Under the pieces are notes generated by a model. The model did not search any database and had not been told where the DNA came from. It worked only from the letters and a program-made list of their open reading frames with translations. A DNA stretch of 64,000 nt from Inonotus obliquus (taxonomy: Eukaryota > Basidiomycota > Agaricomycetes > Hymenochaetales > Hymenochaetaceae), in NCBI GenBank assembly GCA_032164295.1, contig JAJHTX010000006.1:1550001-1614000 (forward strand), given 5' to 3'. The translations under genes and the position numbers were made by a program. Positions 1-10,388 of this stretch are shown piece by piece. Positions within the stretch are counted from its first letter, which is position 1, and each line of letters opens with the position of its first letter.

Positions 1-89
1 GACTCTCAACGTTCAAACCGATTTTCCGCTACACCGAACCGGATCGAACCAATGGTTGGTCGGGTCGGCCAACCTTAAGAGGGGGGTGA
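1..89 (+). mobile_element. 3' end of retrotransposon internal region with polypurine tract
   Basis: The sequence immediately left of the LTR ends in a run of A and G residues (77-86), the expected polypurine tract. The preceding bases show no recognisable retrotransposon domain in any frame and are probably non-coding or the very end of the polyprotein. Confidence 0.65.
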
Positions 90-306
90 TGTTACGACGT
101 CTTCTCTCTTTTCCTCATACGGCCATTCTTTCTATTCGTCGACGCATATTTACTTTCATTTTAATCACGTTCCTTACTTAATCCCTACTGGCTTAGCTAA
201 TCACAATCTATAACAACTTTATCCCACCATTCCCCTTCTTCCCTTGTTTCTATTTGTCTTTGTTTATACTGTACAGTTTATGTAAAGCTTTCCCGCGGCG
301 TCTGGG

Positions 307-313
307 TATATAA
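307..313 (+). promoter_or_regulatory. TATA box of the LTR promoter
   Basis: TATATAA inside the LTR, about 60 bp upstream of a possible leader intron (377-443). It would drive transcription of the element and, from a 3' LTR, could read rightward toward the gene that starts at 1466. Confidence 0.55.
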
Positions 314-351
314 GGCTGGACTAGAGAGTGATCGTCTCTTCACTCTCTTGT

Positions 352-443
352 TCTAGTACTATCACCTACGTCGCAGGTAAGTCGTATTCCCCTTGTATAT
401 TATATAGACGTGCTAAAATCTAGTACTATCACCTACGTCGCAG
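352..443 (+). repeat. 25-bp direct repeat bounding an intron-like segment in the LTR
   Basis: Two identical 25-bp copies lie at 352-376 and 419-443 with a period of 67 bp. Each ends in CAG. The first is followed at once by GTAAGT (377-382), a consensus donor, and a branch-point-like GTGCTAAAA lies at 410-418. The segment 377-443 therefore reads as a 67-bp intron equal in length to the repeat period. Confidence 0.7.
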
Positions 444-537
444 ACTACGGTCTTTTGTGATTTAGTGGTAGCTCGCTTTCTTGCCCGTCGACGTCTCTGA
501 TCTCTGATCGACGTCTCTGACTGCGCAAAGCGTAACA

Positions 538-1465
538 ATATACTGGAGCAACAACCGTGTTGATATCTTCTCTTGGTATAAAGATATGACCTTGTAGTTC
601 TAGGGATATAATAAATATCATAACTTTCTATATATGATTGATATCGAGTTGGCACTTGGTAGTACTGTACAAATGGATGCACATATACTTACTATGTATT
701 ATTCAAGATGATTAAATGACTGTGCTGGTCGGGGGAGGTCAATGGAGCCTTGTATGCATATAATTTAGCAGTAATTTCTTAATTCCCACGCATTTACTGA
801 GAATAAAATTTTTATTTCAATGCAAATGTGTTCCAAATGAATTTACATGAATTTACAAAAAATAATGACGAAAATCCGTTAAGAATTGAGTGAGATATGC
901 GTGCTCACTGTCAGAGACAATGAGCACAGGGTGTGGGGATGATGTGTCAGGCGGGCGGGGATCGGCGTCCGGAAGGGAGAGGGGATCGGCGCCCTTGGCG
1001 ACGATGGGAGAGCTCGGCGCGCCAAGCGATGGAGCGGCGATCACTCGCGTGATGTGTCAGATGCTTGGTCACACAGGATATAAGCAATAACGACTTATAG
1101 TAATTTTTTTAAATCTTTAAATCGCAGGACGCAGTATTAAGCTCAGTATTACGGGAAAATTCATTATGAGGCCAAACTAGAAGCGCGCACGAGCCGACAT
1201 CCCCCGTCTAATTTCATAAGCTAGCGTGGGTTCCACAGGTGGTATGTAGAGCCCTAAGAGAGAGCGGTTACTTATTTGATCAAGCGTGGATGCCGTAAGG
1301 CGCTTCTTTTGCACTGAACACCATGAGAAGTTGCCTTAAATCAACGCCCTTCTCCGACTTTTCACCCAGCCAGATTTCCTGTGGCGGTCGCATGTTCAGC
1401 ATCCGGAGTCGCCCACTTCTCTGAATCTCTGAGCGCAGCTCGGATTTGTTATATTCGTTTGCAAG
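538..1465. other. intergenic, no gene seen
   Basis: This is AT-rich sequence after the LTR with a GC-rich island at about 935-1060. It holds a 10-bp tandem duplication (838-847, 848-857), a strong hairpin (901-927) and two copies of GATGTGTCAG (941-950, 1051-1060). The short reading frames here have no recognisable domain or intron structure. The right-hand part should contain the promoter of the gene at 1466. Confidence 0.6.
901..927. repeat. 27-bp hairpin, 12-bp arms with 3-nt loop
   Basis: The arms GTGCTCACTGTC and GACAATGAGCAC are complementary except for one C-A mismatch and flank the loop AGA. No gene ends here, so a terminator role is unlikely. It may be a cruciform or the relic of a small inverted-repeat element. 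Confidence 0.6.
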
Positions 1466-4400
1466 ATGGCGTCTGAAGACCTGGTCATTCCTTTAGCACA
1501 GCTTCCTCGGTATTGGAACGACCAGGAACTGCTAAAGCACGACCCGTTCCGCAATGCGTTTGCTTACAGGAAGATGAATGAACTCGCTGTCGTCCTTGAC
1601 TGGCCTGCAATGATCAGGAATGACTTAGGAGAGCAACGTAGGGATGTGGTGAGTATCTTCTCCTCTGAACCCGTTCATCTAACCAAGTCATTTTATCAGT
1701 CTAGGGTGTTCATTCGCTGGTGTTGCATTGCGTTTCATCCATTGGATGTCGAACGGTCCGCTAACGTGCCTCGACCTATCGACTTCGTTAGGCAAGCAAC
1801 GTACTGGGATCTGTTCGTAGATGTCTTTTACAACATTTACTCGGGCAGTCAAGAAGAAGCCGTCAAACTTCTGAATGCCAAATTGCGAGCACTGGGATAC
1901 GATTATTACATGGACTCTCACAAACACCGCGGCCCACCTTCTTCCCTTTTGCCTGTTGGAGCAGCGGAATCGGATCCGAGCGGGATTTTTGATCACTCGA
2001 CAATACCGAGCAGGGTTATTCCGTCAACTGCAGACGAGATTGAGGCTGCCGCTGAGGAGTTCATCAAGGAAATTCCTGCAGGCGAGTCATACATGCCGGC
2101 GTTAATGGGAAGCCAAAGGTCTCGCAGGAAGGCCGCACCTTCTCGTGCGTTCTTATCAGAACTTGGCCAAAAGGATCGGGAGTATGCGAAGGCGATGAAG
2201 CTTTCACTATCTCAGCAGAAGCAGAAACGAAAAAGACAACAGAATCAAAACACAAAAGCCAGAGATCGCACGGCGGTCGAGGCTGTCGGTCGAGGATTAT
2301 TACCCGGAAGCAATAGCTCCCTTATTCAAAGCAGTCAACCGGTGAGGCTGGTTTGTCGCCTATTACCCGTTACGGTCTGATGAATTGCTTCCGTCTAGTC
2401 TAGGAGGGATGCCGGAAACATATCGTTATCCATGGATATCGATTCAACGAGCCTCATCGGCGACATGGTACGGAGTATGATTTTCATCTTATTATGTATC
2501 TTAAATGGACGACGTCCTCGCATAGATCATCGTCGACAACACACGAAACTCGCACAGTCAACTAAATGCTTTCACCGATGCGAGCATTTCTGTTACAACC
2601 TTTGGCAGAAATACAGCGTGCAAGAAGAGGGAACGGACAGCTGATGCAAATACTGTGACGTCTGTCCCTCTGCCGGAGAGTTCTCGTGGCAAGAAGAAAC
2701 GGAAACTCCCGCGAACCGGTAATGTGCAGGCGTCCGCTTTGTCTTGCGACACCACAGAAGAGATCTCTTTGGCCGATTCTCACTCCGTGTCCACTAATCG
2801 GAAGAAAAAGAAAGAGAAGAAGGCAATTTCTGAACCTAGGTTTCAGAAGCGCAGTGGAGCGCCGGCGAAAGATCCCTTCTTATCGTCAAGAATGAGAGGC
2901 GCCAATTCCGCTCCTCTAAGCTGGACGGCAACGGGGAATGCTGAAGTGGTGCGCGTGACTTCCCAGAGACTCAGCGGAGTTCGTACTGGGGACATTCGTC
3001 TTCCGCAGCACGATGGTTGTATTGTACCACCCGTGCAGGCACTAAGGCCTTCGTCAGCCTCGTCGGATGACACTCTTGTTGACGGTGTTACGAGTGATGA
3101 ACTTCAATCCCAGCGCCGCTGCAAGAAACAGCTATATGGTATCGATGCCGACTGCTCACAAGAAAGTTGTTTTGAGGACCATGCCAGGCTTGAAAAGATG
3201 GCAGCGTCGCTGAAGTGTGTTCCATCTTTGTTTTCTCCTTCAGACAGCCGATTTTATTATCCAGCTTTAGCCATCCGACATGCAACAGCGCGAAGCCGCT
3301 ACTACCAGATACGCTACGACCATTGATATGGGCTGCGGTGCGTAATAGGCTTATCCGTCTCTTTGAGCCTTCTAGTGACTCTATAATCCTAGTCACGTCA
3401 AGCATTGTGCGAAACTACGTCCTTTTTTCGATGCTATCATGGTGGCGTCTACTTCAATGACGGCAAGGCCCACGGCTACTTGTTAGGCGGGTATGCTTCA
3501 CAGTGAGTCTGATAACCCGAGGTATGTGTCGCGTATACCTAAACCTCTTCTTCAGACGAGACATTTTCCACCATGACGGCAGGCTTATCATTTCGCACGG
3601 GTACTTGCAGTTTACAAATAACTGTCACACTTATTAATGCTATCACTTTTTTAAGAGGCGGGAAGTCCTTGGAGGGGTTTCAAGGACAACGAGAGCAAGA
3701 TGCTTCCGTCCGCGCGCTGCTCTATAATTACAGAGAACGACATCCACTGGTGCTACTGATAGACAACAGATATGCACCTTTCCCCTTCGACTTGGGAGAC
3801 AAAATGTACGTGGTCCTTGGTCTATACTGGATTGTTAATGCCTGGGGTGAGTTTTTAACTCTTGGACTAATCGGGACTGGTCTAACTGATTTAGCTGAGA
3901 GGGATGTGGCTGTGATCGATGGGAGATTAGATGTCCGTGTTAAGTACAAGTTTGCCTTTCAGTACTGTGCAGGACAAGCATCACCATGGTGGATAAACTC
4001 TTCAATCGCGTCCGACACTATCTCCGATGGACCAGATTCTACTATGAGCATACCAGCTTCTAATCGGGAATTGCCTTTCTGCGCCGACACGTCTTTCGGA
4101 GAGTCTTCATCTCCATTATCCCCGTTATCTCCATTGTCTCCATTGTCTCCATTGTCTCCATTGTCTCCATTGTCTCCATTGTCTCCATTGTCTCCATTGT
4201 CTCCATTATCTCCATTATCTGATGACGATACTGTATGGGGTACATGTAATAGCGAGCATGCGAAGAAAGTGAGCCACCAAAGTCATTACCTGACTCTAAT
4301 CACTGACGCTTCTTTATGCAGGACATTTGCTGCTCTCGGTGCGAAAGAGGAACTCCTCGAATTTACAAGCAAGGCTGGATGTGCCTCTATCCTGACTGTC

Positions 4401-6002
4401 CTGACTTTTTCCGTATAAACGCGGAAGAAGTTTTCTCGCTTGAATATGACGAGCAGTTTCTCGGGCTTCGCCCCGATCCAGACTTCGGGAAGATCGATTT
4501 AAGCCTAGCGTCTCCACTTGCGCAGGAGGACGAGTCGGCGGACTCGATCTATTCGATAAAGGGATGGTGGTGCAGGAATTGCGGACAGCTTTGCTCTCGG
4601 TGAGGTTATAAAAATCGTTGCATATCAAAACCCAGACTCAGGCTTGCTTCAGAGAAAGGTGGGAGTGCTGGGAATGTTCGCAATGCAACGCAAGTGTTTT
4701 TCTCTTCGACCGCGCTTTCTCTCACCTGTAAGATAGATATCCTTCCCCCTTGACGGTTGTTTGCCTATCAGGAGTCACACGGAATTTGCGGGCCAAGAAC
4801 TGGACCTCAAGAAGTACCAAGAGTTTAAGATTTACAATGCTTCAGGTCAGCATTATCCGTTACGGTTTGATATGTTCACTGACGCTACTTTCAGGATTGA
4901 TCGTGTCTAGGCATAGGTGGATCTCCCGGAATGATAACGGCAGCGGCCTTCGCAGTACATTCTGTCTTCCTGACAACCAGTAAGGAGTAGTTATTAGACT
5001 GGGACTGGACTCGAACTGAGACAATATCAGCGGGAAGATACACCTAATTCGTGGGAACTCACTTGTTAATGAACGTGCCAATGACCTGTTCCGCCAATAT
5101 CAGGAAGAAGCGCTAGAAAAGAAATTCCTGAGAAGGTATCCACTGCGTTGGGTTTGTGTTCCTTGCTTGAGAATCGCACAACATCACTGACACACTTGCA
5201 GCACCATGGTACGCATGATCAACTTGTTTGAAAGTGTTAGCTTACACGATCGTAGCGCGTGGACGGATGCTTACGAACTACTTTTCACATAACGGTAGGT
5301 CTTTTACTGTCCTAACAGAACCGTTTTTCTCCCTAACACACTGATCTGATAGCTGGAGCACCGTACAAGGTACATATGAGAAGAACATAATCTATAACGG
5401 TACTCATGCTAGTGACAGTACGCTGTCGCTACGAATATAACAGATCCCTTTGATCGAGCACCGGCCTGCGTCAACGGAGCACTACAGCTCATCAAGGACC
5501 GAGCTTCAACAATCGTACAACACGAAGGCGAGTTCAATGAGATTCTAACCGCCGCGTATATGGCAAAGCAGAAGATGTCTGTAAGTTCCAGCATCATTGC
5601 CCTTGTTCTCTCCTCCCTTTTAATGCTAATGTTTTCGATAGTATCACACTGATGACGAGAAGGGACTCGGTCCAGTGGTAGCATCTCTTTCTTTGGGTTC
5701 ACTTGCCCTGATGCACTTCCGACATAGGAAAAGTACTGTTGCAGATGGCCGCGCTGAGAAGGTGCTTACTATAGTGTTGCGCCACGTAGGTTCATTTCAC
5801 TGCCTTTCACTGATACCTATGATTGACTGGAGAAATATAGGGAGACGTACTTGTTATGGAAGGAGCTCAGATACAAAAGCTGTACGAGGTGCGTACATAA
5901 AGGGTCTTTAGTAGGGGGCAACAGTGTTGTTCACGGATACTTTAGCACACTGTCGTCCCCACGAATTACCGGATCGCGGCGACCGCGCGCTGCATAGGTT
6001 AA
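1466..6002 (+). CDS. AlkB-like 2OG-Fe(II) dioxygenase with zinc ribbon, multi-exon
   Basis: A member of the AlkB-like Fe(II)/2-oxoglutarate dioxygenase superfamily, large and many-exoned. The C-terminal catalytic core shows YHTDDEKGLGP (iron ligands H and D), ALMHFR, GDVLVMEGAQ, EHTVVPTNYRIAATAR (third ligand H and the arginine expected to bind 2OG) and stops at 6002. Upstream are Cys pairs typical of a zinc ribbon (CCSRC..CLYPDC, CRNCGQLC, CWECSQC, about 4322-4727) and a low-complexity (Ser-Pro-Leu)12 tract. The N-terminal third (MASEDLVIP.., from 1466) is basic and of unknown function; it joins the rest through plausible introns such as 1649-1699, 2342-2398, 2468-2525, 3215-3264, 3338-3392, 3601-3655 and 3847-3894. 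Junctions around 5136-5300 are uncertain. Substrate cannot be told from sequence. The N-terminal part could alternatively be a separate gene. The 3' end converges on the PH-domain gene. Confidence 0.75.
4110..4217 (+). repeat. 9-bp minisatellite, 12 copies, in frame (Ser-Pro-Leu)12
   Basis: Twelve 9-bp units of the form TCTCCATTG, with a few third-position variants at both ends (TTA for TTG, CCG for CCA), lie inside an exon of the AlkB-like gene. They encode Ser-Pro-Leu twelve times. The central units are identical, which points to recent expansion. The unit length is a multiple of three, so copy-number change keeps the frame. Confidence 0.95.
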
Positions 6003-6225
6003 ATACCCACAGCTCCCCATCTCTTCTTGGTCGCACAAAATCCGCTGATCTTCACTGTCCATTCGGTATATGTTCAGTGCCTCTATTGCAATTATCTATT
6101 ACTTGGGTACAGGTAGCGGTCTTGCTCTAGAATTGGAACGTGTAGGAGGCGCTGATGGTACTTGAAGACTTTGTCGTACCAGTTCTGCTTGATTCTGCTC
6201 ATTCAACTTCATTATCAATTCTTTA

Positions 6226-9200
6226 TTAGCATACTTCACGTTCTATTTCTTGAGGTTCTGAGAAACCACATACCATTTCAGCCCTTTGTTTAGCGAAAAA
6301 TGTGAATAAATCTGCTATTTGCTGTTCTAACATTTGACGCTCTCTTTGGAGGCGTCCGACTTCGCAAGTCATCATCATGACCTCTTTGCCGAGCTCTTTC
6401 TTGAATTCTTCGACGTGAACTGATGAATACATAGTATGAGCACATGTGCGCCCCTAGTTGGGTGGCGAATTGAAGGAAAGTCATACCCTGAACGTTGATT
6501 GCCGTCGCTTCCTTCATAGCTTCAACGAAGCGTAGACGCTCTCCTCGGATATCATTGGACAATTCTGAAAAGTTATTAGCACGGCGGATGGCAGTGTGAA
6601 TCAACGGTAATGACCACCTGCTGCTATGTTCCTTAGCATAGCCTCTTGCTCCTGCTTCTGCCGCTCGATCATCTGGACCACAGTATCCATATCTGTAAGA
6701 AAACGTCAAAATCTATGGTCCCGATACGACAGAGAGCAAGAACTGACCAAGAGCTTTGTTTTCCGCTTCTTTAACCTTGACGGTCTCTAGAGTTTCTGTC
6801 ATTAGTCCCTTCAATGCCGAGTCCCGTTCTTCTATAGCTTTGACGGCGGTAGCTAGACCAGCAATCTCAGAACGAATGCCACCCGCTTCACTCCCTCCGC
6901 TGGCTTCTGTGCCCTCTGCTTGATGAGGTGCCAGTTCTCGGCAGATACTTTCGACATTGTTTGCGACGTTCTGGATCTGTGTGGTTCCATTGTTGACAAA
7001 AGATCCGAGCCACTTTAAATAGGTGCCATGCAAGAAATGAGAAAAGCGTGAATGCAAACGATGCAAGAAAGATACTTACTGTGTTGAGTTCCTGAAGATA
7101 GCGCGCATTCTCTGCCTGTTGGCCAGCTACAAGTTTCCTACCCTCCTCCTCGCCTTTGAGGAGTGTCAAGACTTCCGAAAGCTGGAAAAATGTTCGGCTG
7201 AGTCAGGTTCATATCCTGGGTATCCTGGACGACAATTCTCACCTTAGATTCAATCTCCGGCACTGAACGCGGTTTGTCCTCTGCAACGTCAGTCTCCGTC
7301 GGAATATCCAACTGGTTCTTTTCCTGGCTCTCCTCCTCTCCGCCCTCTTCTTTAGCCTTTGCAAGGTTCATGAGTTAGTCACTGGCATGTATACAATGCA
7401 TAATCTACTCACTTCAGGGCCCGAAGATGACACTTCAGGAGGTACGTTACGAAGCTCTTGGACCGATGAGACTGGTGCCTCAGACTCGGAGTCTGCTCGG
7501 GATTGTTGCAAAGAACGATACATTTCCAAAAGTTCATCCAACTTTGCGTCAATGTGAGAAACATCAGTGGGTCCTGCCGTCTGCAGCAGAGAAGAAAGTT
7601 GCTCTTTAATGATGGGTAAGTCGCTCCTGACGATATCTCGTGCCTCATCCACGGAAGCCCCGATCTTCTCTATCTTATCCGGATCGACGGTGCTCTGTGA
7701 AGTATTTTCCTTGGCGGGCGGTGGTGGCGGAAGATGAAGGTCCTGTTCTTTCTGCGCGCTGATCTGGGCTGAGAGCTGACTTGCGACTAGGTCGATCTTT
7801 TGATGAAGCTCCTGTAAGCCGGTACAGCTTGAGGCAGCCGTCCGTTCCATCTTCGCGCATAAATCCTCTAGCATTCCACGCAGTGCGGAACCCGGTGCCT
7901 GTTCCACTATGACTGTCCGTAGCTCCTTAGACATTGTCATTATATCCTGCTGAAGGGTGGCAACCTGATCACCAATACCCGACGTTTGAGTATACTGTTG
8001 TGCTGCATGATCTTGAATAAGGGCAAGCAGTGGATGTAGGTCCGTTGGCTCATTGACGGGTTTGCTTTGTTTCGGCACATCATTGAAGACGGAGATGGTC
8101 ATGTGGGATTTCCGTCGGTTTAGTGGGGCAGGTACTTCAGGAAGGGGGCGCTCCCGAATTGCAACGTCAGTCAGCTGGATACCGGATGACGATGGACCGA
8201 CGTTCTTAACATAAACATCCCGCGGTGGTTGGATATCAGGCACTCTGAAGGTTGAAGTAGTATTCACCCTAGGGGTATCAGCGGTTTGCGATTCGGTCTC
8301 ATCAGGAATACGGGGCAGCCCACGATACGACGAAGCTCCTTGAGCATAGAAGTCGTATATTGACTGGTCATCTTCGTACTCTGAGTTTAATGAGGCTGCT
8401 CTGGACAACACACTCTTGCTCGCTTGAGAAATTTGGCGAGATGCGACCTTTGGAAGCGACTGAGGAGTTGAAAGATAGCTGGGAGCTCGAGATGGTGAAT
8501 CTGTGTACCTGGATGCCAGAGAACTGCGTCTAGAGACCTGAGTCGAGGCACGGCCAACGTTACGCATTACTTTACTGGCGTGTAATTCGAACAAACGACT
8601 CTGCACGATAGAAAGATTTCCTAGATTTTGGACAGATGGACTCGGGTTTCTTGCCGACAGAAGCTCTGTACTATCTCTACGTCGAGTACTCCTGGTGGGC
8701 GTCGGAGGAGTGAGAGAAGTGTCTTCATGAGAAAGACTGGTCGTGTCCACGGATAGTCGGGACGTCCTGATACTGTCAATCATGGACTGAGCAACAAGAG
8801 TCGAGGACGCGGCGTAGGAGGCTTCTGAATGTTCTCGAGTAAGTCTTGTGGAAGAAACGTCCGTCCGAAGGTTGGATAGAGTAGGCGAATCTTTGACGAA
8901 TGGATCCTGAGGTACTAGATCAGTTCCGCAGACGGCCGAAGGTTCATTCTTGTTAACAGAATCGCTCGAGCCGTCCGGCTCCAAGTCATCGGTTCTTTCC
9001 AATTTGAGTAAAACATCCCAGATGCAGCTGACCCACGCACTCCTTTCAGCAACGGAGCTCATAGCAAATTTCTCCGGTGGGCCGCCCGAATACGTTAACT
9101 CAAATAAGTACGAGTCCTGCCCACTGAGCGGTAGCAGACTCTTTTCCACCGGATCGACCTGGGATTTTGCAAGGGAGTGTACATCTGCGGATTTCTTGAG

Positions 9201-10022
9201 GAAGATTGTGCTCGATGCTGGATTCCCGTAAGCAGTAAGCCATTCAAGTTTGATACGGTCCTCCAACAGCGATGCTTTACAGTTCATCCATACCGGAAGC
9301 GTAGAATCGCTGTTAGGATGGGCAAGGTATAATACCGGTCCGGAACGCAAGGGACTCTGGTCCTCGATTATGATTGGTGTTTGTTGGTGAATTTGAGGCG
9401 ACGTGGCATGTCCAATAGCCGGCGAAGCTATAGCAGAGTCCTCATAACGCGAGCTCATGAAAGAGGTATCTTCCGCTTTCCCCTTCCCTTTCTTCCCAAA
9501 AAAAGACATAAGATTTCGGAAAGAATCGCGTAGCGGTGAACGACTCCGCTGCTTGAGAGCAGAAAGCGGCCGACTGGGAGTGAGGCTTGGCTGAGGGGAA
9601 GAGCAGCGTTGGCTCAACGGAGATGCTGTCGAAGACTTCGTAGAGGTTCTAATTGGACTCGAGACCATCGCTTCATACCGATTAATGAGTTCCTTCGCGG
9701 AGGTGTTGCGTACAGGAGTTGCAGGACGGACAGCCGTGGGTGGAAAATACGAATCGACTGCCTGACCTTCGCCTGCGAGATCTTGCCCAGGCGATCTCTG
9801 AGAGTTCAAGCGATGTAGATGCCCATCCAACCTATCTTGAGATGGTGTTCGAACACGTACGTTGTCGATCGGAGCTACTACTGACTTTGAATCAACAGTG
9901 CCGTGGAAAGGATAGTCCATCGGAGTGGGCAGAACTGACGCGGCGGCATTGGAGTTTGTACTTTCCCTGGTCAACGGTGGCCTTGAGTCCGTCGAGGTGC
10001 ATCTTGAGGACACCACCGACAT
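6226..10022 (-). CDS. PH-domain protein with C-terminal coiled coils
   Basis: A long first exon encodes a Ser/Pro-rich disordered N-terminus, a basic patch (SFFGKKGKGK), a PH-like domain at about residues 225-342 ending in the characteristic helix with Trp (ERSAWVSCIWDVLLKLE), then more disordered sequence. It is followed by several short exons rich in Gln, Glu and Lys with heptad character (LSEVLTLLKGEEEG, ELSNDIRGERLRF, VEEFKKELGKEV), so the tail is probably an oligomerising coiled coil. The start at 10022 is the first ATG and has a good context (ACAATGTC); the frame is open a little upstream but without an ATG. The protein would bind a membrane phosphoinositide or a protein partner through the PH domain. 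Small exons at 6290-7170 are inferred and may be off by a few residues. It diverges from the aminotransferase gene. Specific function unknown. Confidence 0.75.
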
Positions 10023-10388
10023 TGTGATATTCTGTCTTGAAAGCACCGTCTTGTCGCGTCCATCGTCGAGGAAATTTGGTTTGGACTCAGGCTGACTGAC
10101 GTGGCTGTGGAAAAGGTGCGTTTCGTGTTAGACTATCGCGTTTGAGATCGAGAAGATACGAGAATCAATAAACGGCAGGACTATAAACGGCGGGTTCTAA
10201 TGAATGTGGCGATGGGTTTTGGCGCCTCAACGGTCATGGATAAACAGGGACAAATATGTTCGGGATTGATAAGATAAGATAATGCCAAATATAGCATGAC
10301 GTAAATTAGGGCGTTCCGGTAAATCCGGTTGCATTCGCTTCAAACCAATCAGGGTCCGCTAGGCTCTTGACTCAACCTCACAGTCAAG
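10023..10388. promoter_or_regulatory. divergent promoter region, PH protein / aminotransferase
   Basis: This 366-bp region lies between two start codons on opposite strands. It is AT-rich around 10255-10310. No motif was recognised with confidence. Confidence 0.4.

Larger units (their letters stand above)
90..537 (+). mobile_element. 3' LTR of an LTR retrotransposon
   Basis: A 448-bp long terminal repeat bounded by perfect 7-bp inverted ends, TGTTACG at 90-96 and CGTAACA at 531-537. It lies directly after a purine tract (77-86), which is the usual priming site for plus-strand synthesis, so this is the downstream LTR and the element body lies to the left of the window. Inside are a TATA box (TATATAA, 307-313), a 25-bp direct repeat (352-376 and 419-443) and a 13-bp direct repeat (488-500 and 508-520). 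No reverse transcriptase or integrase is in the window, so Ty3 versus Ty1 type cannot be decided. The target-site duplication cannot be checked because the left end is missing. Confidence 0.85.

Noticed and set aside
455..490. tRNA A-box-like sequence in the LTR (TTTAGTGGTAGCTC)
   Set aside because: No matching anticodon stem, T-arm or acceptor stem follows; it is part of the LTR.
853..1090. Short overlapping frames on both strands in the GC-rich island
   Set aside because: They have no domain, no splice structure and overlap each other; composition alone explains them.
4110..4217. CRISPR-like repeat array
   Set aside because: Units are 9 bp without spacers and lie in an exon of a eukaryotic gene; it is a coding minisatellite.
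4060..4245. Minus-strand frame encoding repeated Met-Glu-Thr
   Set aside because: It is the reverse strand of the Ser-Pro-Leu minisatellite, not a gene.
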